NCBI GenBank assembly: GCA_944392535.1
Contig: CALXWY010000004.1
Span: 55,445 to 119,444, forward strand
Length of the DNA stretch: 64,000 nucleotides
Reading direction: 5' to 3'
From: an uncultured Alphaproteobacteria bacterium
GTDB lineage: Bacteria; Pseudomonadota; Alphaproteobacteria; Rs-D84
A program made the position numbers and the translations under genes. The notes beneath the pieces are model-generated. The model saw nothing but the letters and a program-made list of their open reading frames with translations, was not told the origin of the DNA and ran no database searches. Positions 7,955 through 17,695 of the stretch are shown here, piece by piece (the stretch's first letter is position 1; each line of letters opens with the position of its first letter).

Positions 7955-8431
7955 ATGAGACGCGAAGAAAAATCAGATTTGATTTCAGCGTTGCAATCGT
8001 CCTTGAAAGAAGCAAACGGTGTTTTCGTTATTGAAAATCATGGTTTGACCGTAAAGGAATTTGAAACATTGCGTAATGAATTGCGCCCATTGGTTTCAAC
8101 ATTCAAAGTTGTCAAAAACCGTTTGATGAAGTTGGCATTAAAAGATACCGACTTTGAACCCATATCCGATATGTTAAAGCGCCCAACCGCGGTTGCTGTT
8201 GCAACAGATGGTTTGGCGGTTACCAAAGTATTGGCCAAGTTCGCAGATGAACATCCAAACTTGACAATCATTGGTGGTAAAATGGACGCGGATGTTTTGG
8301 GTGTGGACGATATTTTGCAATTATCCAAACTGCCGTCCCTGTTGGAAATTCGTGGCAAAATTGCGCGTATATTGGTTGAACCAGCATCGCGCTTGGCCCG
8401 CGTTTCTGCAGAGTATGGAAAAAAGAATTAA
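7955..8431 (+). CDS. rplJ: 50S ribosomal protein L10
   Basis: This protein anchors L7/L12 dimers to the ribosomal stalk. Its 158 residues are slightly short of the usual 165-175. It opens MRREEKSDLISALQSSLKEA with the conserved VFVIENHGLTVKEFETLRN and VKNRLMKLALK segments. The C-terminal helix (LEIRGKIARILVEPASRLARV) is where L12 dimers bind. It is preceded by a long structured leader and followed by rplL. Confidence 0.97.
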   Translation: MRREEKSDLISALQSSLKEANGVFVIENHGLTVKEFETLRNELRPLVSTFKVVKNRLMKLALKDTDFEPISDMLKRPTAVAVATDGLAVTKVLAKFADEHPNLTIIGGKMDADVLGVDDILQLSKLPSLLEIRGKIARILVEPASRLARVSAEYGKKN

Positions 8432-8474
8432 AACAAACCAGAATGTAATATTCTGATTACATAGGAGCAAAAAA

Positions 8475-8840
8475 ATGGCAGACATTCAAAAATTAGTTGA
8501 AGAATTGTCAAAATTGACCGTTATGGAAGCGGTTGAATTGTCCAAGGCATTGGAAGAAACTTGGGGCGTCAGCGCCGCTGCGGCGGTTGCTGTTGCTGCT
8601 GGTCCTGCGGCGGCCGCGGCCGAAGAAAAATCGGAATTTGATGTTGTGTTGGCTGATGCCGGTGCAAACAAATTGGCGGTTATCAAGGCTGTAAAAGACA
8701 TCACAGGTTTGGGATTGGGCGAAGCCAAAGCGTTGGTTGAATCTGCACCAAAGACTGTGAAAGAAGCCGTTGCCAAAGATGAAGCCGAAAAAATGAAGGC
8801 GACATTAGAAGCAGCCGGTGCCAAGGTTGAATTGAAATAA
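8475..8840 (+). CDS. rplL: 50S ribosomal protein L7/L12
   Basis: This is the stalk protein that recruits translational GTPases. It has 121 residues. The N-terminal dimerisation helices ([20 protein letters not shown]) are followed by an Ala/Gly-rich hinge (about 33-50). The C-terminal domain contains [20 protein letters not shown] and ends GAKVELK. A clear AGGAGC lies ahead of the ATG. Confidence 0.98.
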   Translation: MADIQKLVEELSKLTVMEAVELSKALEETWGVSAAAAVAVAAGPAAAAAEEKSEFDVVLADAGANKLAVIKAVKDITGLGLGEAKALVESAPKTVKEAVAKDEAEKMKATLEAAGAKVELK

Positions 8841-8903
8841 TTCACCCGAACCGCACGGTTCACAAAAATAAAAAAAGTCGCGGCACTTGTCGCGCCGCCA
8901 ATC

Positions 8904-8935
8904 GCCCACCTGGGGTAAAAAAATCCTGGGTGGGC
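8904..8935 (+). terminator. Hairpin between rplL and rpoB (attenuator or RNase III site)
   Basis: The stem GCCCACC (8904-8910) pairs with GGTGGGC (8929-8935) around a purine/A-rich loop. No U tract follows. In other bacteria the rplL-rpoB gap holds a partial terminator and processing site that lowers rpoBC relative to ribosomal-protein expression. The same role here is inference. Confidence 0.5.
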
Positions 8936-9004
8936 ACAAAGGCGTAAAGAATACATGTAATTTGTTTTGTTTGCAAAACGCACGAAAAAAAAGGATTGAT
9001 ACCC

Positions 9005-12000
9005 ATGGCAGTTATCCAGAAATTCAGAAAATCTTTTGGAAAAAGTTTTTTGCAAACCCCACTTCCAGACTTGGTTGAAATTCAATATAATTCTTACAAA
9101 GATTTTTTGCAGGCTGATGTCGCGCCGCAAAACAGAAAAAATATTGGATTACAAAATGTTTTTGCGTCAATGTTTCCAATCAAGGATTATGCTGGCGTTG
9201 CGGATTTGGAATTTGTTGAATACAGTTTGGACAAGCCGGTATATAATGTTAAAGAATGCATGATGCGTAATTTAACGTATTCCAGCAAGTTAAAATTAAA
9301 ATTGCGCTTGATATTGTGGGATGTCGCAGAAGACGGCAAAAAAACACTGCGTGATATCAAAGAACAAGAAATATTTATGGGTGATGTGCCATTGATGACA
9401 GAACGGGGCAGTTTTATTGCCGCCGGTGTTGAACGCGTCATCGTTTCACAAATGCACCGCGCCCAAGGCGTTGTGTTTGCAACAACCAAAGAAGCAAAAA
9501 TTGCTGGGAATCCAATCACATACACGGCACGCATAATCCCAGAACATGGTTCTTGGATTGATTTTGAAGAATCCAAGGGTGTCATATATGTTCGCATTGA
9601 TCGGCGTCGTAAAATCCCGGCAACAGTTTTATTGCGTTGCTTGCCGGCCGCCGAAGACGAAAAAAAGTGGGCCGCAGAACCGCGCAAGGCAACAATCCGT
9701 GGCATGGATGATACAGAAATTTTGTCCGCTTTTTACAAACGCATGCCGTTAAAGTTTGATGGAAATATGTGGATCGGCCAAACGTCTGTATTTGATGGAC
9801 TGGAAAAATACCGTTTGAATTATGATTTAATCAATCCACGCGATAAAAAGCCATTGGCATCCAAGGGCGATCGTATGAATGCCAAGCGTCTGGCCAAGGT
9901 CGTGGCCGCATCCAAAGAATACGGTATGTTACCAGAAAGTTTGATTGGTGAATATTTATTTGACCCAATTATGGATGATGCGGGAAATGTTGTTTATCGT
10001 GCTGGGACAGAAATAACGGACGAAGTGTTATCTGATTTGGAAAAAATGAATGTCCGTGAAATATCATTGATTGCGATTGATAATACAACAATTTCGGCAC
10101 ATATGCGCAATACGCTGATTGCAGACAAGACCGTTAACCGCGAAGAAGCGTTGATTGAAATATACAACATCATTCGTCCGGGTGAACGCCCAACACTGGA
10201 AGCGGCCATAAATCTGTTTATGCGCCAAGGATTTGATCCGGCATACTATGATTTGTCGGCGGTTGGTCGTTTCAAGATGAACAAGCGGTTAAAGATTGAT
10301 TCTGGCAAAAAACCAGAAGATGACAGATTGCTGTCTAAATCTGATTTCTTGGCGGTGTTAAAAACATTAACAAATATTATTGACCACAAAGACACGGTTG
10401 ATGATATTGATAATTTGTCTAATCGTCGTGTTCGTACGGTTGGTGAATTACTGGAACAAAATTTCCGCACAGGTATGGTCCGTATTGAACGCCTGGTGCG
10501 CGAAAGTTTGTCATCGCCGAACATTGCGAATATGCAACCCCAAGATGTTATTAATGTAAAGCCATTAATGTCATTGATATCAGAATTCTTGGGTACATCA
10601 CAGTTGTCACAGTTTATGGATGCATATAATCCGTTGTCCGAATTGGAACACAAACGCCGTATTTCTGCGTTGGGGCCGGGCGGGTTAAATCGTGAACGCG
10701 CCGGCATTGACGTCCGTGACGTGCATCCGACACACTATGGTCGTTTATGCCCAATTAACACACCCGAAGGTGCAAATATCGGTCTGATTAACCATCTGGC
10801 AACATATGCGCGCGTAAACCCATATGGATTTATTGAAACGCCGTACTATGTTGTTGAAAACAGCAAAGTTACAGACAAGATGGTATATCTGACCGCGGAT
10901 GAAGAACTGGGTCACAAAATTGCCCAGGGCAATACACCGACAACAGCGGCGGGTGTTTTATCCGAAGATTTGGTAACCGCACGCGTAGATGGTGAATTTG
11001 CGATGGTGCCAAAAGAAGAAATTGATTTGATTGACGTTGCCCCGCGCCAGGTTGTGTCCATTGCAACCGGGTTAATACCGTTCGTTGAAAATGATGACGC
11101 GAACCGTGCATTAATGGGTTCAAACATGCAACGCCAGGCTGTGCCGTTATTGCGGGTCCAGGCCCCATTGGTTGGCACCGGTATTGAACGCGAAGTTGCG
11201 CGTGATTCCCGTACAGGCAAGGTGGCAAAACACAGCGGTGTTGTGGAATCTGTGGACGCAAATCGTATTGTGGTTAAATGTATGAACAGTCGCAATGTTG
11301 TGACCGGGGTTGATATTTACAATCTGGAAAAATTTGAACGCAGCAACAGCGAAACATTGATTCATCAAAAACCATTGGTAAAGGTTGGCGATCGTATTTC
11401 TGCGGGTGACATTATCGCAGACGGTTCATCAATGAATTACGGCGAATTGGCATTGGGGCGCAATGTATTGGTTGCGTTTGTGCCATGGCGCGGATATAAC
11501 TATGAAGATTCAATTGTTATTTCTGAACGTATTTCACGTGATGACGTATTTACATCGGTCAAGATTGTTGAAAAAGAATTCAAGGTTCGTGATACGCAAC
11601 TGGGGCCAGAAAGTTTGACACGTGACATTCCAAATGTTGGCGAAGAAGCGTTAAAGAACTTGGATGAATCTGGGATTATATACGTTGGTGCGCGTGTAAA
11701 ACAGGGTGATATTTTGGTTGGTCGTGTTTCACCAAAATCTGAAACATTACTGACCCCCGAAGAAGCACTGTTACGTAACATCTTTGGTGAAAAGGCGTTG
11801 AACGTCAAAGACACGTCGCTGCGTGTTGGCCCGAACGAAGAAGGGACTGTTATCGGCGTGAATGTTTTAACACGTCATGGTGTTAAAAAAGACGAACGCA
11901 CCCAGATGATTGAACTGCAAAAAATAGAAAAAATAAATCGTGACCGCGAAGAAGAAACGGAAATCATGGAACGCGGATTCGCAGACCAGATATTCCAAAT

Positions 12001-13144
12001 CGCCGAAGGCATGGTTATTGATTCTGGCACAGGCAGTTTGAAACCATTTGTTGGTAAAAAACTGACCCAAGAAGTATTTGAAGGCATCCGTCCGGCTGAT
12101 GTTAAAAAATTGGTCGTACGTAATAAAGAAGCCCAGGCAAAAATTGATGAAGTGCGTGAACAACATGTTCAGAAATTAAAGGCACTGAACGAAAAGGCCG
12201 ATGCTGAAATTGCCAAGGTTACAGAAAGCAATTCTTTGGGTGCTGGGGTGTTAAAGGAAGTAAAAGTATACATCGCGCACAAAATGAAATTGCAACCAGG
12301 GGACAAGATGGCCGGACGCCATGGTAACAAGGGTATCGTATCAAAAATTGTCCCAATTGAAGATATGCCATATATGGAAGATGGAACCCCGGTTGATTTG
12401 GTATTAAATCCGTTGGGTGTGCCGTCACGTATGAATATTGGCCAGATTCTGGAAACGCATCTTGGTATGGCGGCGCGCAGTTTGGGCAAGCAAATTGATG
12501 CGGTTCTGGAAGAAGTCAAACAGAAACGTGCTGTAACAGATGATTTGCGTTCTGCGATTGGCAAGATTTATGGCAAAGAAGTATCTGAAAAGTTGGAAAA
12601 AATGACAGATACAGACGTTCGGGCCGAAGCGACATTGTTGCGTGATGGTGTGCCAATGGCAACACCGACATTTGACGGTGCCACGTCCGAAGATATTAAG
12701 CATATGCTGAAATTGGCCAAGTTACCAGAATCTGGGCAATTCACTCTGTATGATGGTATGACGGGTGAAAAGTTCGCACGTCCAGTAACGGTTGGCGTAA
12801 TGTACATGTTAAAGTTGCATCATTTGGTTGATGACAAGATACATGCACGTTCTATTGGAAACTATTCTTTGGTAACGCAACAGCCGTTGTCAGGCAAGGC
12901 GCATATGGGTGGTCAGCGTTTGGGCGAAATGGAAGTGTGGGCCATAGAAGCACATGGTGCCGCGCATCTGTTACGTGAAATGTTGACAGTGAAATCAGAC
13001 GATATTGTTGGGCGTACAAAAATGTATGAATCAATCATATCGGGCAGCAATGATTTCCAAACCGGCACGCCCGAAGCATTCAACGTGTTCGTTCGTGAAC
13101 TGCGTGGATTGGGGTTGGCGCTGACACCAAAGAAGTTAGATTAA
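9005..13144 (+). CDS. rpoB: DNA-directed RNA polymerase subunit beta
   Basis: This is the catalytic beta subunit of RNA polymerase. Its 1379 residues are typical of alphaproteobacteria. The N-terminus is KFRKSFGKSFLQTPLPDLVE. The rifampicin-pocket segment (about residues 535-560) reads SQLSQFMDAYNPLSELEH followed by KRRISALGPGG. The late conserved region contains GDKMAGRHGNKGIVSKI, and the C-terminus contains SGKAHMGGQRLGEMEVWAIE. The ATG at 9005 is chosen with AAGGA at about 8990-8994. An in-frame TTG at 8996 lacks a spaced site. In the Rif segment, AY replaces the QN of E. coli after FMD, a natural difference close to known resistance positions. Confidence 0.98.
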   Translation: MAVIQKFRKSFGKSFLQTPLPDLVEIQYNSYKDFLQADVAPQNRKNIGLQNVFASMFPIKDYAGVADLEFVEYSLDKPVYNVKECMMRNLTYSSKLKLKLRLILWDVAEDGKKTLRDIKEQEIFMGDVPLMTERGSFIAAGVERVIVSQMHRAQGVVFATTKEAKIAGNPITYTARIIPEHGSWIDFEESKGVIYVRIDRRRKIPATVLLRCLPAAEDEKKWAAEPRKATIRGMDDTEILSAFYKRMPLKFDGNMWIGQTSVFDGLEKYRLNYDLINPRDKKPLASKGDRMNAKRLAKVVAASKEYGMLPESLIGEYLFDPIMDDAGNVVYRAGTEITDEVLSDLEKMNVREISLIAIDNTTISAHMRNTLIADKTVNREEALIEIYNIIRPGERPTLEAAINLFMRQGFDPAYYDLSAVGRFKMNKRLKIDSGKKPEDDRLLSKSDFLAVLKTLTNIIDHKDTVDDIDNLSNRRVRTVGELLEQNFRTGMVRIERLVRESLSSPNIANMQPQDVINVKPLMSLISEFLGTSQLSQFMDAYNPLSELEHKRRISALGPGGLNRERAGIDVRDVHPTHYGRLCPINTPEGANIGLINHLATYARVNPYGFIETPYYVVENSKVTDKMVYLTADEELGHKIAQGNTPTTAAGVLSEDLVTARVDGEFAMVPKEEIDLIDVAPRQVVSIATGLIPFVENDDANRALMGSNMQRQAVPLLRVQAPLVGTGIEREVARDSRTGKVAKHSGVVESVDANRIVVKCMNSRNVVTGVDIYNLEKFERSNSETLIHQKPLVKVGDRISAGDIIADGSSMNYGELALGRNVLVAFVPWRGYNYEDSIVISERISRDDVFTSVKIVEKEFKVRDTQLGPESLTRDIPNVGEEALKNLDESGIIYVGARVKQGDILVGRVSPKSETLLTPEEALLRNIFGEKALNVKDTSLRVGPNEEGTVIGVNVLTRHGVKKDERTQMIELQKIEKINRDREEETEIMERGFADQIFQIAEGMVIDSGTGSLKPFVGKKLTQEVFEGIRPADVKKLVVRNKEAQAKIDEVREQHVQKLKALNEKADAEIAKVTESNSLGAGVLKEVKVYIAHKMKLQPGDKMAGRHGNKGIVSKIVPIEDMPYMEDGTPVDLVLNPLGVPSRMNIGQILETHLGMAARSLGKQIDAVLEEVKQKRAVTDDLRSAIGKIYGKEVSEKLEKMTDTDVRAEATLLRDGVPMATPTFDGATSEDIKHMLKLAKLPESGQFTLYDGMTGEKFARPVTVGVMYMLKLHHLVDDKIHARSIGNYSLVTQQPLSGKAHMGGQRLGEMEVWAIEAHGAAHLLREMLTVKSDDIVGRTKMYESIISGSNDFQTGTPEAFNVFVRELRGLGLALTPKKLD

Positions 13145-13152
13145 TTCATTGT

Positions 13153-13176
13153 TCCGGCGTTTGCAAAAACGCCGGA
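13153..13176 (+). other. GC-rich hairpin between rpoB and rpoC
   Basis: TCCGGCGTT (13153-13161) pairs perfectly with AACGCCGGA (13168-13176) with a short loop. No T run follows, so it is more likely an mRNA-stability or processing element than a terminator. Confidence 0.5.
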
Positions 13177-13215
13177 CGATGATGGGTTCTATAGCGACTG
13201 AAAGGAGCAAAATAT

Positions 13216-16200
13216 ATGACCAATATGTTGCAAAAAATATTCGGACAAATTGAAACCAAGGAACAGTTTGACGCGCTGCGCATCACAATTGCGTCCCCAG
13301 AAGAAATTCTGTCTTGGTCCCATGGCGAAGTAAAAAAACCAGAAACGATAAACTATCATTCTTTGAAACCAGAGCCCGAGGGACTGTTTTGCCAGCAGAT
13401 TTTTGGTCCGGTCAAGGACTATGAATGTGCGTGTGGTAAATATAAACGAATAAAGTTCCGTGGTGTCGTTTGTGAACGCTGTGGCGTAGAAGTTGGTTCA
13501 AAATCTGTTCGTCGTGAACGGATGGGGCACATCAAACTGGCGATGCCGGTTGCGCATACGTGGTTCCTGCGCGAAGGCAAAATTGCAACATTGTTAAACA
13601 ATTTGCCACAAAAGAAACTGGAACAAGTCATCTCGTACGATGCATATATTGTTATTGAACCAGGGTTAACAAACCTGAAACAATATGATGTAATCAGCGA
13701 AGATGAATATCAAAATGCGGTTGAAGAATTTGGCGCAGATGCATTTCATGTCGGTATCGGTGCCGAAGGTGTACGCAGCATTATCGCAAATCTGGATATG
13801 GGCGATGAACGCACACGTCTGCGTGCAGAACTGGCGGAAACCAAGTCTGAATCAAAGCGCAAAGGATTAATTAAACAATTAAAATTGGTGGAATCTTTCT
13901 TGGATTCTAAAACAGAACCGGCATGGATGTTGCCGGATATTATCCCGGTTATTCCGCCAGATATGCGTCCGTTGGTAACATTGGATGCGGGGCACGTTGC
14001 GGCGTCTGATTTGAATGACCTGTATCGTCGTGTTATTATTCGTAACAATCGTCTGAAAAGATTTATTGAAATGCATGCGCCTGAAATTATTGTTCGCAAT
14101 GAAAAACGCATGTTACAAGAAGCCGTTGATTCACTGTTTGATAATGGGCACAAGGCGCGCCCGATGGTATCGCAAAATCGCCGTCCGTTAAAGTCATTGT
14201 CTGATTCATTACGGGGCAAAGCGGGGCGTTTCCGTATGAACCTGTTGGGTAAACGTGTGGATTATTCTGGGCGCAGTGTGATTGTGTCTGGTCCGTCATT
14301 AAAATTGCACCAGGTTGGGTTGCCGAAAACAATGGCACTGGATTTATTCAAGCCGTTTGTTTATGCACGCTTGTTGGCGGGTGATTATGCAAATACATTG
14401 AAAACGGCACGTAAAATGGTTGAAAATGGCGAAGATGTTGTGTGGGAAATCCTGGAAAAGGTTATTTACCAGCATCCTGTATTGTTAAATCGTCAACCAT
14501 CGTTGCACAGATTGTCAATGTTGGCATTTGAACCGGTGTTGATTGAAGGCAAGGCAATTCGTCTGCATCCATTGGTATGTAAGGGATTTAATGCGGACTT
14601 TGACGGTGACCAGATGGCAGTACACGTTCCGATTTCATTGGAAGCGCAACTGGAAGCGCGTACGTTAATGCTGTCGTCAAACAATATTTTATCGCCGGCA
14701 AATGGTGAACCGATGATTGTGCCATCCCAAGACATGGTATTGGGCGTGTACTATATTTCGCTGATTAATGGTGAACATACTGATAAATCACCGCGCTTTG
14801 CCAATATGGACGAAGTGAAAATGGCGTTGGAAAACAAATCCATCACATTGCACACACCAATTGTCGCGCGTATTAATGGCAAGATTTACAAAACAACCGC
14901 CGGTCGTATGATTCTGGGCGAATTGTTGCCGAAATCTGACAATATGCCATTTGATTTGGTGAACAAGGTTATGCCGGTTGGTGAAATCAAGGCACTGTTG
15001 GCAACGACATATGAACGTTGTGGCGACAAGGCAACGATTTTATTGGCAGACGCACTGAAAGATACCGGTTTTGAACAGGCCGCGCGCAGTGGTATTTCCA
15101 TCGGATATGAAGATATTGTCGTTCCAGATGAAAAGAAAGATATTATTGCCGATACGGAAAAAGAAGCCGAAGAAATTGAACAGCAATATCAAAACGGTTT
15201 GTTGTCCAGTGGTGAACGGCATAATAAATTGATTGACCTGTGGCAGAAAACAACCGATAAAATTGGTGATCTGGCATATACTGCACTAGAAAAAAATACT
15301 GGTGACAACTGGAATTCTGTGTGGATGATGGCTAAATCTGGGGCCCGTGGTTCTAAACGCCAGATTCAACAGGTTGCCGGTATGCGTGGCATGATGCAGA
15401 AGCCCGATGGTTCCATTATTGAAGTTCCGATTATTTCAAACTTCAAAGAAGGTTTGACCATGTCGGAATACTTTACATCAACCCACGGTGCGCGCAAGGG
15501 TATGTCGGACACGGCGTTGAAAACGGCGGACGCAGGTTATTTGACACGTCGTTTGGTTGAATTGGCGCAAAATACAGTTATTACTGAACATGACTGTGGT
15601 ACAACAGAATTTATCACGGCAAAGCCGGTATACCAGGGCAGTTCTTTGGCGGTGCCATTGGGTGATGTTGTTTTGGGCCGTACGGCGGCGCATGATATTG
15701 TGCACCCGATTACCAAGGAAGTAATTGTGCCTGCTGGTGAACTGATTACCAAGGTGGCTGCACGCCAGATTAATGAATCTGGATTGCCGTCTGTTGATGT
15801 GCGCAGTGTTCTGACATGTCAGAGTGACGGACTGTGTGCAAAATGCTATGGTATGGATTTGTCGCGCAATGCGCTGGTTCATGTTGGCGAAGCGGTTGGT
15901 GTTATCGCTGGTCAGTCCATTGGTGAACCAGGAACCCAGTTAACGTTGCGTACATTCCACATCGGTGGTGTTGCATCTGGGGGCGCAGAAAGCCATTTCA
16001 TAGAAGTTCCGGTCGCCGGTACAATTAAACTGACAAATGTTAATACTATCAAGAATTCTGCGGGACGTATTGTTGTGTTGTCGCGTAACGGTGAATTGGC
16101 GGTTGTTGATGATAATGGTGAAAACCTGTTCTCTACCAAGATTCCGTATGCGGCGATGATGATTGTCAACGATGGTGACCGGGTGGAAAAAGGCGCCAAG

Positions 16201-17325
16201 GTCGCAGAATGGGATCCGTATTCCAATACAATAATCGCCGAAAAAGACGGTACTGTTCAGTTCCAAGACTTGATTGAAAATGTTTCATACCAAGAAGAAG
16301 TAGATTCAATGACTGGTATCGTTTCACGCAAGGTTATAAATTGGAACGCAAATACCAAAAAGGCACTGAATCCGGCGATTGTCTTGGTTGATGACCAGGG
16401 CCAGGTTATATCACTGGGTGGCAAAAAGGTTGCGGAATACTTGTTGCCGACATATTCTGTGTTGAATGTGGCAAATGGTGCAACGGTGGCGGCGGGCGAT
16501 GTTCTGGCGCGTATTCCGGTCCAGGCAAAGCGCACAGGGGATATTACCGGTGGTCTGCCACGTGTTAATGAATTACTGGAAGTGCGCCGTCCGGCAAATC
16601 CGGCATTATTGGCCGAAATTGATGGTACAGTTGAACTGGAAGATGCAAAATCCAAGATTATGATACGCATTGTCCCAGATGATGGTACGGCGCCGGTTGA
16701 ATATGTTGTGCCAAAGGGTACAAATTTGCTGGTGCGCAGTGGTGACGTTGTTAGAAAGGCTGATAAATTGGTTGACGGTGACCCGGTACCCCAAGATATT
16801 TTGCGTATATTGGGACAAAAGGCATTGGCAACATTTATGGTTGAACAAATTCAACAGGTTTATCGTTTACAGGGCGTGTCAATCAATGACAAGCATATTG
16901 AAATCTTGATACGTGAAATGACCCGTCGTGTTGAAATCACGAATCCGGGTGATACAGGATTCTTGATGGGCCAGGTTGTTGACCGTGTTGATTTTGAAGA
17001 AGAAAATGCCCGTGTAACACGTGATGGTGGTCGTCCGGCGGTATCGTCCCAGGTATTGGTTGGATTGACGCGTGCATCATTGACGTCACGTTCGTTCATA
17101 TCTAATGCGTCGTTCCAACAGACAACCAAAGTGTTGGTTGATGCCGCAATCAGTGGCGCAACCGATAAACTGGTTGGTATAAACGAAAACTTGATTGTTG
17201 GTCGTTTGATACCTGTGGGAACTGGTGCATATGTACGTCGCGTTCGTGAAATCGCCAAAGAAGAAGAAAAGGCGGAAAAACTGGCACGCGATGGTGCAAC
17301 CCAACAGCAATTGTTGGATATATAA
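13216..17325 (+). CDS. rpoC: DNA-directed RNA polymerase subunit beta'
   Basis: This is the largest subunit of RNA polymerase and carries the active-site magnesium. It has 1369 residues. The N-terminal zinc ribbon shows CACGKY...VCERC (about 72-92). The catalytic loop is NADFDGDQMAVH (about 455-466) with its three aspartates. The trigger-loop/bridge side has HGARKGMSDTALKTADAGYL. The second zinc site has CQSDGLCAKCYGMD (about 867-880). The C-terminal region contains GLTRASLTSRSFISNASFQ. A strong AAAGGAG precedes the ATG, 71 nt after rpoB. Confidence 0.98.
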   Translation: MTNMLQKIFGQIETKEQFDALRITIASPEEILSWSHGEVKKPETINYHSLKPEPEGLFCQQIFGPVKDYECACGKYKRIKFRGVVCERCGVEVGSKSVRRERMGHIKLAMPVAHTWFLREGKIATLLNNLPQKKLEQVISYDAYIVIEPGLTNLKQYDVISEDEYQNAVEEFGADAFHVGIGAEGVRSIIANLDMGDERTRLRAELAETKSESKRKGLIKQLKLVESFLDSKTEPAWMLPDIIPVIPPDMRPLVTLDAGHVAASDLNDLYRRVIIRNNRLKRFIEMHAPEIIVRNEKRMLQEAVDSLFDNGHKARPMVSQNRRPLKSLSDSLRGKAGRFRMNLLGKRVDYSGRSVIVSGPSLKLHQVGLPKTMALDLFKPFVYARLLAGDYANTLKTARKMVENGEDVVWEILEKVIYQHPVLLNRQPSLHRLSMLAFEPVLIEGKAIRLHPLVCKGFNADFDGDQMAVHVPISLEAQLEARTLMLSSNNILSPANGEPMIVPSQDMVLGVYYISLINGEHTDKSPRFANMDEVKMALENKSITLHTPIVARINGKIYKTTAGRMILGELLPKSDNMPFDLVNKVMPVGEIKALLATTYERCGDKATILLADALKDTGFEQAARSGISIGYEDIVVPDEKKDIIADTEKEAEEIEQQYQNGLLSSGERHNKLIDLWQKTTDKIGDLAYTALEKNTGDNWNSVWMMAKSGARGSKRQIQQVAGMRGMMQKPDGSIIEVPIISNFKEGLTMSEYFTSTHGARKGMSDTALKTADAGYLTRRLVELAQNTVITEHDCGTTEFITAKPVYQGSSLAVPLGDVVLGRTAAHDIVHPITKEVIVPAGELITKVAARQINESGLPSVDVRSVLTCQSDGLCAKCYGMDLSRNALVHVGEAVGVIAGQSIGEPGTQLTLRTFHIGGVASGGAESHFIEVPVAGTIKLTNVNTIKNSAGRIVVLSRNGELAVVDDNGENLFSTKIPYAAMMIVNDGDRVEKGAKVAEWDPYSNTIIAEKDGTVQFQDLIENVSYQEEVDSMTGIVSRKVINWNANTKKALNPAIVLVDDQGQVISLGGKKVAEYLLPTYSVLNVANGATVAAGDVLARIPVQAKRTGDITGGLPRVNELLEVRRPANPALLAEIDGTVELEDAKSKIMIRIVPDDGTAPVEYVVPKGTNLLVRSGDVVRKADKLVDGDPVPQDILRILGQKALATFMVEQIQQVYRLQGVSINDKHIEILIREMTRRVEITNPGDTGFLMGQVVDRVDFEEENARVTRDGGRPAVSSQVLVGLTRASLTSRSFISNASFQQTTKVLVDAAISGATDKLVGINENLIVGRLIPVGTGAYVRRVREIAKEEEKAEKLARDGATQQQLLDI

Positions 17326-17350
17326 TATGAACCGATGGCCAAAATAACCG

Positions 17351-17388
17351 TATGCCCAGTGTGACAGTTTTACTTTCCACTGGGCATA
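17351..17388 (+). other. Perfect hairpin downstream of rpoC
   Basis: TATGCCCAGTG (17351-17361) pairs with CACTGGGCATA (17378-17388) across a 16-nt loop. No clear U tract follows. It may protect the 3' end of the rpoC message or act in weak termination before rpmF. Confidence 0.5.
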
Positions 17389-17474
17389 TGTTCGGAAATT
17401 GGGAATTAAAGTTTTCCTTGCAAATGCACAATATTTTAATAAAATAGCAAATTGTAAATAAAAAGGATTGTAAA

Positions 17475-17624
17475 ATGGCAACGCCAAAAAGTAAAACAAG
17501 TAAGGCACGTTCGGCCCAACGTCGTTCACACGATGCGTTGGCAGTAATGCCGTGCACAGTATGCAAAAAGTGCGGTGAAAAGAAACGTCCGCATCACGTA
17601 TGCCCGGCATGCGGCGCAAAATAA
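17475..17624 (+). CDS. rpmF: 50S ribosomal protein L32
   Basis: A 49-residue large-subunit protein. It opens MATPKSKTSKARSAQRRSHD and has the zinc-ribbon cysteines CTVCKKCGEKK...CPACG, with two CxxC pairs. An AAAAGGA lies 8-9 nt ahead of the ATG. rpmF followed by plsX is a widely conserved pair linking ribosome and phospholipid synthesis. A terminator-like hairpin between them may uncouple them partly. Confidence 0.95.
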   Translation: MATPKSKTSKARSAQRRSHDALAVMPCTVCKKCGEKKRPHHVCPACGAK

Positions 17625-17643
17625 TATAACGCAAAGGATAAAT

Positions 17644-17687
17644 GGCAGAATCAGGCACGTAAAATCTTGGTGCCATTCTGCCTTTTT
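17644..17687 (+). terminator. Rho-independent terminator after rpmF
   Basis: The stem GGCAGAAT...TGCC pairs with TGCCATTCTGCC with a small bulge and is followed by TTTTT (17683-17687). It lies only 9 nt before the plsX ATG, so some read-through into plsX is likely. Confidence 0.65.
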
Positions 17688-17695
17688 ACTGCAAA

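Noticed and set aside
8486..9130. Minus-strand frame of 214 codons
   Set aside because: Antisense to rplL and its downstream region; no ribosome site and no family.
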